A stretch of 64,000 bases of DNA. Source: Verrucomicrobiota bacterium (GTDB lineage: Bacteria; Verrucomicrobiota; Verrucomicrobiia; Limisphaerales; PALSA-1396). The stretch's first letter is position 1, and each line of letters begins with the position of its first letter. Below are positions 1 to 8,407 of the stretch, piece by piece. The DNA is taken from the NCBI GenBank assembly GCA_016200005.1, contig JACQFP010000050.1, positions 24,947 to 88,946 of the forward strand. The letters are read 5' to 3'. The position numbers were made by a program, and so were the translations under genes. The notes under the pieces were generated by a model. That model had not been told where the DNA came from and made no database searches. It saw only the letters and a program-made list of their open reading frames with translations.

Positions 1-387
1 CTGGATTTTCTGCACATCCAGCGCGGCGTTGGGCATCGACTCGATGTTCGCCTCGGTGCCAAACACGATCACGCCCGCCTTGTCCACGGATTTCTTTTGA
101 GTTGCGATTTTGTTGACATACAACCGCGCCGCCTCCTGTTGCGGGGAAGGAATGCTGTCCGAGCGGTCGAGAATGAAGAAAGCGTTCATGCCTTCCAACG
201 GCCGCAGCCATTGCAACCCGGCCAGTGCGAAAATCACGGCCAGAACGATCAACAGCCGCATGGCCAAAACCATCCGGCGACGCCACGCGCTGAGTTGCGC
301 GTCGGACTTCCATCCCAGCCAGAACACCCACGGCGCCGCCGCCAACAGCGTCAGCAACCACCAGGGATTTGTGAATTGGAAATTCAT
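1..387 (-). CDS. VWA-domain membrane protein, N-terminal part (cut by window edge)
   Basis: Reading the minus strand from the ATG at 387 gives 129 open codons that run off the left edge. The N-terminus begins MNFQFTNPWWLLTLLAAAP and has two hydrophobic segments, near residues 8-24 and 41-60. A von Willebrand A start with an intact MIDAS-like D-R-S-D-S follows. The ATG overlaps the stop of the upstream NHL reading frame as ATGA (384-387), so it belongs to the same minus-strand transcription unit. In Verrucomicrobia and Planctomycetes large proteins of this type (VWA plus glutamine-amidotransferase-like domain) commonly sit beside MoxR, DUF58 and BatA-like genes, as here. The C-terminal domains lie outside the window, so the full family is not certain. 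Confidence 0.75.
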   Translation of the reverse strand, partial: MNFQFTNPWWLLTLLAAAPWVFWLGWKSDAQLSAWRRRMVLAMRLLIVLAVIFALAGLQWLRPLEGMNAFFILDRSDSIPSPQQEAARLYVNKIATQKKSVDKAGVIVFGTEANIESMPNAALDVQKIQ

Positions 388-3230
388 TCTGATTTCGTAG
401 CCGCCGACGTGAGGAGGCGGTCAGACTTTTCTCGGGCCATGGCAATCGCCGAAATTCCCAACCGCCTTCTAACGTCGGCGGCTACAGTCGCGCGTCGGAA
501 AAATTTCTGCACCCGATGATTTCCCGCGTCCGCCACGTAAAGGTTTCCACGGGAATCCAGCGCAATTGCCCACGGATTGCTGAATTCACCCGGTGCGCTT
601 CCCGGCCTACCTAGAATTTCCACCGGCCGATCGTGCGCATCGAAAACCTGGATGCGACTGTTCCCGAACTCGCAGACAAATTGATTTCCAGCCGCGTCCA
701 CGCGGACATCGTAGGGATAACTCAATTCGCCCTTCCCGCTGCCCGCCCGGCCGTAACTGCGCAGCCATTTTCCGTCTGGCGAAAAAATCTGGATGCGATG
801 GTTACACGAATCCGCGAGATAAATCCGGTCGTCTGGTCCGATGCCCAACCCTTCGGGCCGATTGAACTCACCGTTGCCCGTCCCGGCTTGCCCGAAGCTG
901 CCCAGCCATTCCACTGGAGTCGGCGATGTGTTCTCCCTGTCCTGGGGGAGAGAGACAGGTTGAGACTTCCCTGAAAAAGAATTTCGCGCGCTGACCCCAT
1001 GAACCCACCCCTCGCCCCTCCCAGGAGGGGAGCGGCGCAATGTTGGATGGTTCCCCTCCTGGGAGGGGTCAGGGGTGGGCTGGTTCGTGGCAGGCTCAAG
1101 GTGAGGGCGAGCGTTTTCTTCTAATTTCTGACCTCCGCCCTCCGCCCTCTGCAGTCGAAACCGCTGCACCCGATCCACCACGGTATATTCGCTGACAAGA
1201 ATTTCACCCCGCGAATTGACCGCGACCGAGCGCGGCAACGTAAACTGGCCCTCGTTTGTGCCGTGCGTTCCCCATTGCGCCACGAGTTTGCCGTCCGGCG
1301 AAAAATGGTTGATGCGCTGGTAATGCGGCTCGACGACGATGATGTTCCCGTCGCGATCGCAGCCCATGCCCTTCGGCTTGCCCAAATCCGTCTGTGGCAT
1401 CTGCCACGACAGGATGAACTTGCCGTCCGGCGAAAATTTCTGCACGCGTCCGGTCATATCGACGACGTAGAGATTGTCCTGCTTGTCCACCGCCACCGAG
1501 CGTGGTTTGTTGAACTGCCCGACGCCTACGCCGCGCGAGCCGATGATTTGCACACGCTCGAAATATTTGCTCTGCAACGTGGACTCATTCTTTGATGCTG
1601 ACGGAGTGCAACCCAGACAAAAGCACCAAGCACCAAGCAACAACATCCAGGGAAACTTCAAATACCAAACACCAAGGGATGCCGCCACCCTTAGGGTTTG
1701 AAACTTGGAGCTTGGAACTTCTCTGGTGCTTGGATGTTGGTGCTTGGAGCTTTCTTGGATGTCGGATGTTCGCCTTGTGATCCGAGTTACTGCGTGCCAG
1801 ATCAACAACGGTGCCATTGCCAGCCCGAGCAGCGTCAGACATAGCGCATTGACCTGCGCATTGTGTCCGTAATGAAGCAGATTGAAAATCCGCAGCGCCA
1901 GCGTCTCGCTACCAGGCGGATAAACCAAAATCATCGACTCCACATCCCACAGGCACAACAGATAAACCACATACCACGCTGCGAGAACCTGCGGCGCAAT
2001 TTGCGGCCAAAGCACATGCCGCATCATCTGCCAACGCGTCGCGCCTTCCAGTATCGCCGCGTCCGTCAAATCGCGATCCACCGTCCGTACCGCCTGCCGG
2101 GCACCGCTCCACCCCAGCGCGAAGTAGCGAATGCCAAACGCCAGCACGACAATTCCCACGCTCTGATAGAATGCCGTCAGCACCCCGTTATTGAACAAGT
2201 GAATCAACGCGATCCCGAGCAGTACGCCGGGAATGAGGAACGGCAACCAGACAAGACCCAAACGCAGAGACACGAAGAACGCAGAGGAAGCGCCGAGAAG
2301 GGAGTTCTCTCTGCGACCCTCTGCGTTCTCCGCGTCTCTGCGTTGAGAATGACTTGTTGCGACCATCAGCGCCACGGCAATCACCACGGTGGCCGCCAGC
2401 GCTGCGAACCAGAACGAATTCCTGATCGCGTCCGTTCCCGCCATTACCGCGCCGCCAAGCTCCGTCCAAGTTCGTCGCGCTGACGCGATCTCCGCGATTG
2501 GCAACCCAACCGAGACAGCGCAAAGCGCAAACGAAAATGTGCCGCAAGCCCAGGACCAGCCGGCACCAAGTTGTCGCTTGAAAATTCTTGCAGGCACCGT
2601 GCCCTGTAACCGCGGCCACTCGACCTCGCGTCGCCGGAGCAACGCCAGCAAGACTATTGGCGCCATGACGAGCGGCAGACTCGCCTTCAACGCGCCCGCC
2701 GTGTCGAACGCCGTGTTGAAGCGAATCCAGATCTCGTCAGGCAAAACCTTCGTCTGCAGAATGGCGGGCACGGCAAAGTTGTTCAGCGCCAGAACGAACG
2801 TCAGGACCGCCGCCAACGCCACTTCGCCGCGCGCCACTGGCAGCAGCAATCCGTGCAGCAACGCCCAACCCGTGACAGCGGGATCAGCTTCCAACTGCGC
2901 CGCTTCCAGTCGCCGCCAGCCGCTCAACACCAGCAGCGTCGCGACCGGCCACAACATCAGCGACAGAACCCACACCGACCCGGCCAGCGAATAGATTTTG
3001 AATGGAAACCATCCTTGCCAGACACCGGCTTCACCCAGCAAATCCAGCCAGCAATTCGTGACCAAGAACGGCGGTAGCGCCAACGCCACGACCGCCAGCG
3101 CAAGAAACACATTTCGCCAACGCGCCGCCAACGTCGCCAGCCAGAGTGCTGCGACGAAGCCAAGGCCCGCCGCCAGCGCCGTTGTTGTTCCGGCGACCAG
3201 CAGACTGTTTTGGAGCAAAGGCCAGTTCAC
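384..3230 (-). CDS. Iron-type ABC permease joined in frame to an NHL-repeat lipoprotein
   Basis: I chose the GTG start at 3230 because it overlaps the stop of the solute-binding protein gene as GTGA; an ATG at 3293 lies deeper in that gene. The 948-residue frame has two modules. Residues 1 to about 490 form a multi-spanning binding-protein-dependent permease of the Fe(III)/thiamine type, with an EGATRWQ-type EAA loop near residue 410. Residues 541 to about 915 hold six NHL blades of the GNLYVADAGNHRVQKF type, preceded by a lipobox-like CLGC at 538-541. A bacterial permease would not normally carry this tail. The junction (490-537) is encoded by a repeat, so the two may really be separate proteins: TTG at 1661 or ATG at 1646 would give an NHL lipoprotein of about 420 residues. 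Four repeats lie inside the frame (397-485, 1004-1079, 1620-1763, 2261-2344). No ABC ATPase gene is visible nearby. Confidence 0.7.
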   Translation of the reverse strand: MNWPLLQNSLLVAGTTTALAAGLGFVAALWLATLAARWRNVFLALAVVALALPPFLVTNCWLDLLGEAGVWQGWFPFKIYSLAGSVWVLSLMLWPVATLLVLSGWRRLEAAQLEADPAVTGWALLHGLLLPVARGEVALAAVLTFVLALNNFAVPAILQTKVLPDEIWIRFNTAFDTAGALKASLPLVMAPIVLLALLRRREVEWPRLQGTVPARIFKRQLGAGWSWACGTFSFALCAVSVGLPIAEIASARRTWTELGGAVMAGTDAIRNSFWFAALAATVVIAVALMVATSHSQRRDAENAEGRRENSLLGASSAFFVSLRLGLVWLPFLIPGVLLGIALIHLFNNGVLTAFYQSVGIVVLAFGIRYFALGWSGARQAVRTVDRDLTDAAILEGATRWQMMRHVLWPQIAPQVLAAWYVVYLLCLWDVESMILVYPPGSETLALRIFNLLHYGHNAQVNALCLTLLGLAMAPLLIWHAVTRITRRTSDIQESSKHQHPSTREVPSSKFQTLRVAASLGVWYLKFPWMLLLGAWCFCLGCTPSASKNESTLQSKYFERVQIIGSRGVGVGQFNKPRSVAVDKQDNLYVVDMTGRVQKFSPDGKFILSWQMPQTDLGKPKGMGCDRDGNIIVVEPHYQRINHFSPDGKLVAQWGTHGTNEGQFTLPRSVAVNSRGEILVSEYTVVDRVQRFRLQRAEGGGQKLEENARPHLEPATNQPTPDPSQEGNHPTLRRSPPGRGEGWVHGVSARNSFSGKSQPVSLPQDRENTSPTPVEWLGSFGQAGTGNGEFNRPEGLGIGPDDRIYLADSCNHRIQIFSPDGKWLRSYGRAGSGKGELSYPYDVRVDAAGNQFVCEFGNSRIQVFDAHDRPVEILGRPGSAPGEFSNPWAIALDSRGNLYVADAGNHRVQKFFRRATVAADVRRRLGISAIAMAREKSDRLLTSAATKSE
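397..485. repeat. Palindromic repeat at the 3' end of the NHL coding region
   Basis: The arms at 397-420 and 462-485 are 24 bp each and differ at only a few positions; the outer 14 bases, GTAGCCGCCGACGT, pair perfectly. The element is translated as the last 30 or so residues of the NHL protein, beyond the final blade. It carries the frame to the TGA that overlaps the next gene's ATG. Confidence 0.85.
1004..1079. repeat. Palindromic repeat inside the NHL coding region
   Basis: Arms 1004-1031 and 1052-1079 (28 bp each) pair at 26 of 28 positions and include CCCCTCCCAGGAGGGG. The flanking inserted-looking stretch is translated as a low-complexity loop (TPDPSQEGNHPTLRRSPPGR type) between NHL blades 3 and 4. 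That is where an insertion would least disturb a beta-propeller. Confidence 0.85.
1620..1763. repeat. Heptamer-period hairpin repeat at the permease/NHL junction
   Basis: The left side is built from CCAAGCA units (period 7). The right side carries the imperfect complement, CTTGGAGCTTGG and GGTGCTTGG. The arms pair only roughly. Translated on the minus strand it supplies the linker between permease and NHL modules and the hydrophobic stretch before the lipobox. Confidence 0.75.
2261..2344. repeat. Palindromic repeat inside the permease coding region
   Basis: Arms 2261-2287 and 2318-2344 (27 bp each) pair at about 25 positions, with the core AACGCAGAGAC and AGAACGCAGAGG. The encoded segment (HSQRRDAENAEGRREN type) is a charged insert in a loop between membrane segments. 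Confidence 0.85.
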
Positions 3231-4426
3231 CTTAGAAAAATCTCGTTCAGTTGTTTGGTCGTTGTTTCCAAATCGCGCAGCAGCAAATCCCAATCAGGTT
3301 GCAACGCGGGCGATTCAATCTCTCCGTAGGAGACGACGTGAGGAGTCTCTGATCTCTTTTCAGTTTGAGACTCGTCACCTCGTCTCCTACCAGCCTCAGT
3401 GCTTTCGAGGGCGTGCGCGGCGACGAGTTGTCCCACGACATCGCGGCGTTGCAGGAATTGGAAAAGCTTTTCCGCGTTGTTCGGATGCGGCGCATTTCGA
3501 ACCACGGCCACGGTGTTCGGAATCAGCAATACTTCTCCCGTCAGCGGCAAGGCAAGGATGGGAGCGCCTTCCCGTTGCTCGGCGGCGATGTCGTCGGAAT
3601 CCGTCAACCCAATCCACCCCTCGCCGCGGGCGACGAGTTTTACGACGACGGAATTGCCGTCCACGATAAACGGTTTGTTTGCCGCGAGGGCGCGACACCA
3701 CGCGAGCCACCGCTCCTCGCCCCAAAGCTGTCGCAGCGCATGGAAGTGCGTGGTCGTCGTGCCGAATTGGGGGAAGGCCAGGGCAACTTTGCCGCGCCAG
3801 GTTTCGTTGGTGAGTTCGAGCAAGGATTGGGGAGCACGCGCGCCCTCGCGCGTTCTGGCGGACGCCCCGTCCACCAGCGGAATGACGTGGTTCGCCGATT
3901 GATTTGTTTCGGTCGCACCCGTCGCGAAGGTTTCGCGCGGGGCCCGCGAAACTGCGCCCGAGGCGGGCGCGCTCTCCAACGAAACAAAGTTGGTGTTGAT
4001 CACAATCCGGCGGCTGCGATAGCCGAACGCAGCCCAACCGTTGGTTTCGCGGAACACGCCTTGCGCGGCGAGTTGGCGTGTGCGCATCTCCTCATTGCCC
4101 CAGAACACGTCGCACTGTGGATGGCTCCGCTCGGCGAGCAGCCGATTCGCGAGCCCGACGGTCTTCACCGCTTCACTGTCGTAAATCGCGCGGACGTTGA
4201 TGCCGGTTTCCTTCTCGAACTCGCGCAGAATCGGCTCGGCATAGACTTGATCTTGGGCGGCGTAAACGATGACTCGATTTTTGGCTTTCGCTTTGGCCTT
4301 TGAAAGCGCCGGGAGAAGTAGCGCTGCTAGAATTCCTATTACAAGAACCGGGAGCAGTCCGGTCATGGGACCATAGATCAGCATGTCACGAAACCAATGG
4401 TCCTTTTCTTTCGGCGGTTCGCTCAT
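3227..4426 (-). CDS. Membrane-anchored extracellular solute-binding protein (iron/thiamine ABC type)
   Basis: The ATG at 4426 overlaps the preceding VWA gene's stop as TAATG, so I prefer it over an in-frame start 25 codons upstream. The 399-residue product starts with about 14 polar residues, then a hydrophobic segment (15-42) ending GILAALLLPALSKAKAKA. The periplasmic-binding-protein fold follows (VIVYAAQDQVYAEPILREF, then YDSEA and DVFWGNEE), as in Fe(III) and related ABC receptors. The anchor resembles a verrucomicrobial pseudopilin N-terminus rather than a normal signal peptide. A palindromic repeat encodes roughly residues 346-367, and another Ala/Thr-rich loop near 160-180 may also be inserted. 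The downstream permease overlaps by 4 bases, so the two are likely one transporter. Confidence 0.8.
   Translation of the reverse strand: MSEPPKEKDHWFRDMLIYGPMTGLLPVLVIGILAALLLPALSKAKAKAKNRVIVYAAQDQVYAEPILREFEKETGINVRAIYDSEAVKTVGLANRLLAERSHPQCDVFWGNEEMRTRQLAAQGVFRETNGWAAFGYRSRRIVINTNFVSLESAPASGAVSRAPRETFATGATETNQSANHVIPLVDGASARTREGARAPQSLLELTNETWRGKVALAFPQFGTTTTHFHALRQLWGEERWLAWCRALAANKPFIVDGNSVVVKLVARGEGWIGLTDSDDIAAEQREGAPILALPLTGEVLLIPNTVAVVRNAPHPNNAEKLFQFLQRRDVVGQLVAAHALESTEAGRRRGDESQTEKRSETPHVVSYGEIESPALQPDWDLLLRDLETTTKQLNEIFLR
3326..3390. repeat. Palindromic repeat inside the solute-binding protein gene
   Basis: Arms 3326-3349 and 3367-3390 (24 bp) pair at about 22 positions, beginning GTAGGAGACGA. 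It is in frame and encodes an Arg/Glu-rich insert near the C-terminus of the binding protein. Confidence 0.85.
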
Positions 4427-6261
4427 TAAACCGTCCTCCGATGGTAATACCACCACTCGAACAGCAGCACGAGCAGAGCGAGCGCGGCTATCGTCCGCCA
4501 CAACTCCATGTTAGCGCGCTGCAATGTCGTCGCGCTCACTTTTGCGTATTGGCCGAACTGTAATTCGTCGCGCGGCTTGATGTTGCTCTCCGCCGCGTCG
4601 AGCAGGTTCACGCAAAAGACGGTTTCATTCGTGTCGGTGCGCAACCGATAGGTCCCTTGCTTGAACGTGTCGCCAAAAACAATCTCCTTCGCGCCTGTGT
4701 CCACGGTCAGCGATTTCGTCGAGCCATCAGGCAGCGTGACAACCGCGCTCGTCACGGGCTGAGGCAAACTGAGCCGGAACGGGTCGCTGGCCTTGACCAT
4801 GAGCTGGCTGCTCTTCGTGCTCGCAGGGTTCAGCCATTCCACCGCGTTGGCGATGAAAATGGGAAACGAGACGCGCAACGGCCACGTGCTCTGGAGCGTG
4901 TCGAACCCGATCCACAAGATGCGCTGCCGTCCCAACTCACCCGCCAGCAGCAACGGCGTTTGCGGCGCGTCCACCAGCGACACGGCCCAGGTGGGTGACT
5001 TCGTGGCGAGACTTTCTGCGATCTGCACGTTATCGAAGCTGACGTAGCGGAGCAGTGGATGCGCGGATTTCCAGTCCACAATCGCAGGCCCCTCCACCTT
5101 GGTGACGCTGTCAAACCAGTTCGTGTTTGAGACGTGAATCGCCAGCACGTTGCCTTTCGGCCAGAACGCCGGCGTCACGTCGTCAAGCACCACGAGATCG
5201 AATCCGGCGGCGGCATCGATCAAATCGTTCGCCGTTGTGAGTTGCACGTTCGCCGTCGCGCCAAACGCTTTCTCAAGAAACCGATTCCCGCGCGTTACCA
5301 GCAACACCTTCACTGGTTGCGGGAGCAAGCTGACGATGGACGCCTGGTTGTCCGCCACCAGATCATCTTTGGCGGTCACTCGCACGGTGAACACGCCGTC
5401 TTTCGATTGCGACGCGAGAAAAACCTGCGGCGAAGTTTCTGCCGGCGGAATCGAGAGCGGGCGGCTCTCCAACAATTGATCGCCGAACCGCAACTCCAAT
5501 TCCGTCTGCATTGCGTTGGTTGAAAAGTTGACCAGGCTCGCATAAATGGCGCGTTGTTTGGGGTCTTCGGGATTCGCGCGCACGTCGAGCGTCGTGACGC
5601 CGAGATTGTTCGCGCCCTTGCCGACGCGGTGATAGATGAGCGGCAGGGCTTTGTTCTCAAACTCGCTCAAGTCCGAAACCGCACCGTCGCTGAAGAGATG
5701 AATCTCCGCGCTGCCTCGGTCGCGCACGAGCGACTCGGCCATCTTGAGCGCCGGCACGAGACGCGTCGGAGAATCGACGGCGGCGCACGATTGCAAGGCG
5801 CGACGCAGAGCTGCTTTTTCGCTGGTTTCGGATTGTTTGACCTCGGTGTTGGCCGCGACTTGCAACACGACCATCTTGTCGTTGTCCGCCAAAGCGTCCA
5901 CCCACTTGAGTGCCTCGGTGCGCGCCTTTTCAAACCGCGACGGCGTTTCATCGGTGCTTTGCATCGACGCCGACGCATCGAGAATGACCACGCGCAACTG
6001 ACTGCTCTTGGCCTTCGTGGCAAAGTACGGTCGCGAGAGCGCAAGCACGGCGAGCAGCAACAAAAGGATTTGCAGAATCAGCAGCCAGTTGTGACGGAGT
6101 CTTTGAAACGGCGCGCTGGCTTGCGTCTCCGCCAGAAACTTTTGCCACAGCACCGTGCTCGAAACCAATTTCACGACCCGCTTGCGCTTGAGCAGGTAGA
6201 AAACGATTACCACCGGGATGGCGGCAGCAAAGGCAAAGGCGACTGGTGCGAGGAAGTTCAT
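4426..6261 (-). CDS. BatA-like VWA membrane protein
   Basis: The 611-residue product starts at the ATG that overlaps the DUF58 stop as ATGA (6258-6261); a longer frame to 6378 runs into DUF58 and is not used. Residues 1-22 and about 57-76 are hydrophobic, flanking the basic KRKRVVK stretch typical of the BatA N-terminal domain. A VWA domain begins near residue 91 with the MIDAS motif DASAS (95-99). A long periplasmic part follows, and a final membrane segment (ALALLVLLFEWWYYHRR) closes the protein. Such proteins act with MoxR ATPases and DUF58 proteins in envelope-associated assembly or stress functions; the exact client is unknown. The TAATG overlap suggests coupling to the downstream binding-protein gene. 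Confidence 0.85.
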   Translation of the reverse strand: MNFLAPVAFAFAAAIPVVIVFYLLKRKRVVKLVSSTVLWQKFLAETQASAPFQRLRHNWLLILQILLLLLAVLALSRPYFATKAKSSQLRVVILDASASMQSTDETPSRFEKARTEALKWVDALADNDKMVVLQVAANTEVKQSETSEKAALRRALQSCAAVDSPTRLVPALKMAESLVRDRGSAEIHLFSDGAVSDLSEFENKALPLIYHRVGKGANNLGVTTLDVRANPEDPKQRAIYASLVNFSTNAMQTELELRFGDQLLESRPLSIPPAETSPQVFLASQSKDGVFTVRVTAKDDLVADNQASIVSLLPQPVKVLLVTRGNRFLEKAFGATANVQLTTANDLIDAAAGFDLVVLDDVTPAFWPKGNVLAIHVSNTNWFDSVTKVEGPAIVDWKSAHPLLRYVSFDNVQIAESLATKSPTWAVSLVDAPQTPLLLAGELGRQRILWIGFDTLQSTWPLRVSFPIFIANAVEWLNPASTKSSQLMVKASDPFRLSLPQPVTSAVVTLPDGSTKSLTVDTGAKEIVFGDTFKQGTYRLRTDTNETVFCVNLLDAAESNIKPRDELQFGQYAKVSATTLQRANMELWRTIAALALLVLLFEWWYYHRRTV

Positions 6262-7187
6262 CCCCACACCTCCGCTTGGCGGAGTTGTTTCAACAAAAGC
6301 TCTTGCAGGTCCATGTTGGAAGGGGCCACGAAGAAGTTGATGCCCCGGCCCTGGCAAAACTCCCGCAGGCGCTGACAAAAGTTTTGCACTGTTTGCTGAT
6401 ACGTTCTCATCCGATAGCGGCCGAACGTGACTTCCTGCATCGCGCCAGTTTCGGCATCAACCAGACGGAGATCGCCAAAACTAGTGGGCGCGAGTTCCTC
6501 AGGCGACAGGATTTGAACGGCGTTCACCTGAAATCCGCGCCCCACCAGCGCATTAAGCCCGGCTTCATAACCGGCGGGATCAAGGAAATCAGTGAGCACC
6601 ACGGCCATGCCTGCCTGTCGCGCTTCCAACGCGCCACGCCGCAGCGACTCGTTGAGATTCGCCGCACCACCGGCGGTAAGTTGACCCAGATTTTGAAAGA
6701 ATTGCATGGCCGACTTTCTGCCGCGCACAGAACGGAGTGCGCCGCGCGTCGCCAATTCGGGGTTGGATGTTGGATGTTGGATGTTGGATGTTTGCTCCGC
6801 ATTGGGAAATGGAATCACGCTGACACGATCAAACCCGCACAGCGCCACGTAGCCGACTGCCGCCGCGATCTGCCGGGCGAAATCAAACTTGCGCGGCTCA
6901 CCGAATGTCATCGATTCGCTGGAGTCGAGAAAAATACGGACGGGCAGTTCGCGTTCCTCCTCGTACAGTTTCAGGAACAGCCGTTCGAGCCGTCCGTAAA
7001 GATTCCAGTCGAGGTAACGGAAATCATCACCGGCGACGTAATTGCGGTAATCGGCAAACTCGACCGATTGCCCGCGCGCGCGGCTGCGGCGCTCGCCCTT
7101 GGCGCTGCTCTTGGCGCGCCGCGCCGCGAGCAATTGGAATTGCTCAAGGCGGCGCAGGAGTTCGGGGGTCAGGAGGGCGCTAGGCAT
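6258..7187 (-). CDS. DUF58 family protein (VWA-like)
   Basis: The 309-residue product has the DUF58 signature: RRSRARGQSVEFADYRNY, then GDDFRYLDWNLYGR, then a MIDAS-like DSSES in LPVRIFLDSSESM. DUF58 proteins are soluble VWA-fold partners encoded beside MoxR AAA+ ATPases, as here. A short Asn/Gln/His/Pro-rich insert (SNIQHPTSN type, residues about 132-142) is encoded by tandem GTTGGAT units and has no counterpart in the family core. The gene overlaps the next by ATGA. MoxR lies 65 bases upstream. Confidence 0.9.
   Translation of the reverse strand: MPSALLTPELLRRLEQFQLLAARRAKSSAKGERRSRARGQSVEFADYRNYVAGDDFRYLDWNLYGRLERLFLKLYEEERELPVRIFLDSSESMTFGEPRKFDFARQIAAAVGYVALCGFDRVSVIPFPNAEQTSNIQHPTSNPELATRGALRSVRGRKSAMQFFQNLGQLTAGGAANLNESLRRGALEARQAGMAVVLTDFLDPAGYEAGLNALVGRGFQVNAVQILSPEELAPTSFGDLRLVDAETGAMQEVTFGRYRMRTYQQTVQNFCQRLREFCQGRGINFFVAPSNMDLQELLLKQLRQAEVWG
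6761..6793. repeat. Tandem GTTGGAT heptamer repeat inside DUF58
   Basis: Four copies of the 7-bp unit GTTGGAT lie in the coding sequence. This is one arm of the same repeat that forms a full hairpin at 44583-44661. Translation on the minus strand gives the SNIQHPTSN-type peptide. Confidence 0.85.
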
Positions 7188-7203
7188 GGTGGAAAATGGA
7201 AAT

Positions 7204-7228
7204 CATCCAACATCCGACATCCAATTGT
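7204..7228. repeat. Short heptamer repeat fragment between moxR and DUF58
   Basis: ATCCAACATCCGACATCCAA is a degenerate run of the same 7-bp family (complement of GTTGGAT), lying in the 65-base gap between the two genes. No pairing arm is seen. Confidence 0.65.
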
Positions 7229-7252
7229 CGCGCGCCTCTGTCTCTGCGCGCT

Positions 7253-8254
7253 TCATGCATTCACCGCCACCGCATCCCTCGGCACATCCTTCAAAACCTG
7301 ATCAATGATGTGGTCGGTGGTGATGCCTTCGGCTTCGGCTTCAAAATTCAGGATGAGCCGATGGCGCAAAGCAGCGGGCGCCATGGTTTGAATGTCTTCG
7401 AAGCTGACGTTGAAGCGGCTCTGAGTAAGCGCACGAACTTTGCCGGCGAGCATGAGCGTCTGTCCGCCGCGCGGGCTGCTGCCAAATCGCAGGTATTGAT
7501 TGGAGATCGGCGCAGCGGTGTCGGTCTTGGGATGCGTGGCCAGAATCAAGCGGACGGCGTAATCCTTGACGTGTGACGCCACGGGAACTTCGCGGACAAG
7601 CTTTTGCAATTCCAACAGGCCGGCGGCGTCGAGCACTTTGTTGACTTGAGGTTTCGCGCCTTCGGTTGTGCGGTTGAGCACCTCGGTCAGTTCATCAGCG
7701 GAGGGATACCCGACAATCAATTTGAAAAAGAAACGGTCCAGTTGCGCTTCGGGCAACGGGTACGTTCCTTCCTGGTCGATGGGATTCTGCGTGGCGAGGA
7801 CGAAGAACAGTTCGCCCAGTTTGCGGATTTCACCGGCGGCGGTGACCTGGTGTTCCTGCATCGCTTCGAGCAAGGCGGATTGCGTCTTGGGCGTGGCACG
7901 ATTGATTTCGTCAGCGAGAATGAGGTTGGCGAAGATCGGTCCTTTCTGAAATTGAAACTCGCGGCGGCCATCGGGTGCTTCCATAACGAGGTTCGTTCCG
8001 AGAATGTCGGCGGGCATGAGGTCGGGCGTGAACTGGATGCGATTGAACGGCAGGTCGAGCACTTCACTAAGTGTGCGGACAAGAAGCGTCTTGCCGAGAC
8101 CGGGCACGCCCTCAAGCAACACGTGGCCGCCGGAGAGCAGGGCGATCAACGTGCCCTCGACAATGGCTTCATGACCGACGATGACTTTGCCGATCTCGGC
8201 GCGGAGCGCGGCGTAGGTTTCGCGGAAGGATTGGATTTGGGATTCAGTACTCAT
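7253..8254 (-). CDS. MoxR-family AAA+ ATPase
   Basis: The 333-residue protein matches MoxR/RavA-type ATPases. Walker A is GVPGLGKT (49-56) and Walker B is LILADEINRA near 111-120. Sensor 1 is ATQNPIDQEGTYPLPEAQLDRF. The C-terminal lid holds SPRGGQTLM. MoxR proteins work as chaperone-like remodelers with VWA partners; here DUF58 and two VWA genes follow directly. Length is typical and the sequence looks intact. Confidence 0.95.
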   Translation of the reverse strand: MSTESQIQSFRETYAALRAEIGKVIVGHEAIVEGTLIALLSGGHVLLEGVPGLGKTLLVRTLSEVLDLPFNRIQFTPDLMPADILGTNLVMEAPDGRREFQFQKGPIFANLILADEINRATPKTQSALLEAMQEHQVTAAGEIRKLGELFFVLATQNPIDQEGTYPLPEAQLDRFFFKLIVGYPSADELTEVLNRTTEGAKPQVNKVLDAAGLLELQKLVREVPVASHVKDYAVRLILATHPKTDTAAPISNQYLRFGSSPRGGQTLMLAGKVRALTQSRFNVSFEDIQTMAPAALRHRLILNFEAEAEGITTDHIIDQVLKDVPRDAVAVNA

Positions 8255-8267
8255 AATTATTCAAAAC

Positions 8268-8401
8268 CGCAGATGGACGCAAATCAACGCAGATAAAATA
8301 CCGAAACATCGGAAACAATAAGTACCGCACTCCAGTTTCTGATCAATGCAGATTACGGTCTCTTTTTCCTTCCTATCTGCGTGTATCTGCGCCCATCTGC
8401 G
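8268..8401. repeat. Inverted repeat between the coiled-coil gene and moxR
   Basis: Arms 8268-8295 and 8374-8401 are 28 bp and pair at about 24 positions. Both are built from CGCAGAT units with the core CGCAGATGG. The 78-base loop has no evident gene. It fills the gap before moxR and likely also carries or displaces the moxR promoter. Confidence 0.8.
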
Positions 8402-8407
8402 GTCAAA

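Noticed and set aside
1863..2483. 206-codon plus-strand frame opposite the permease
   Set aside because: It is antisense to transmembrane permease sequence, and its composition is dominated by Gln, Arg and His.
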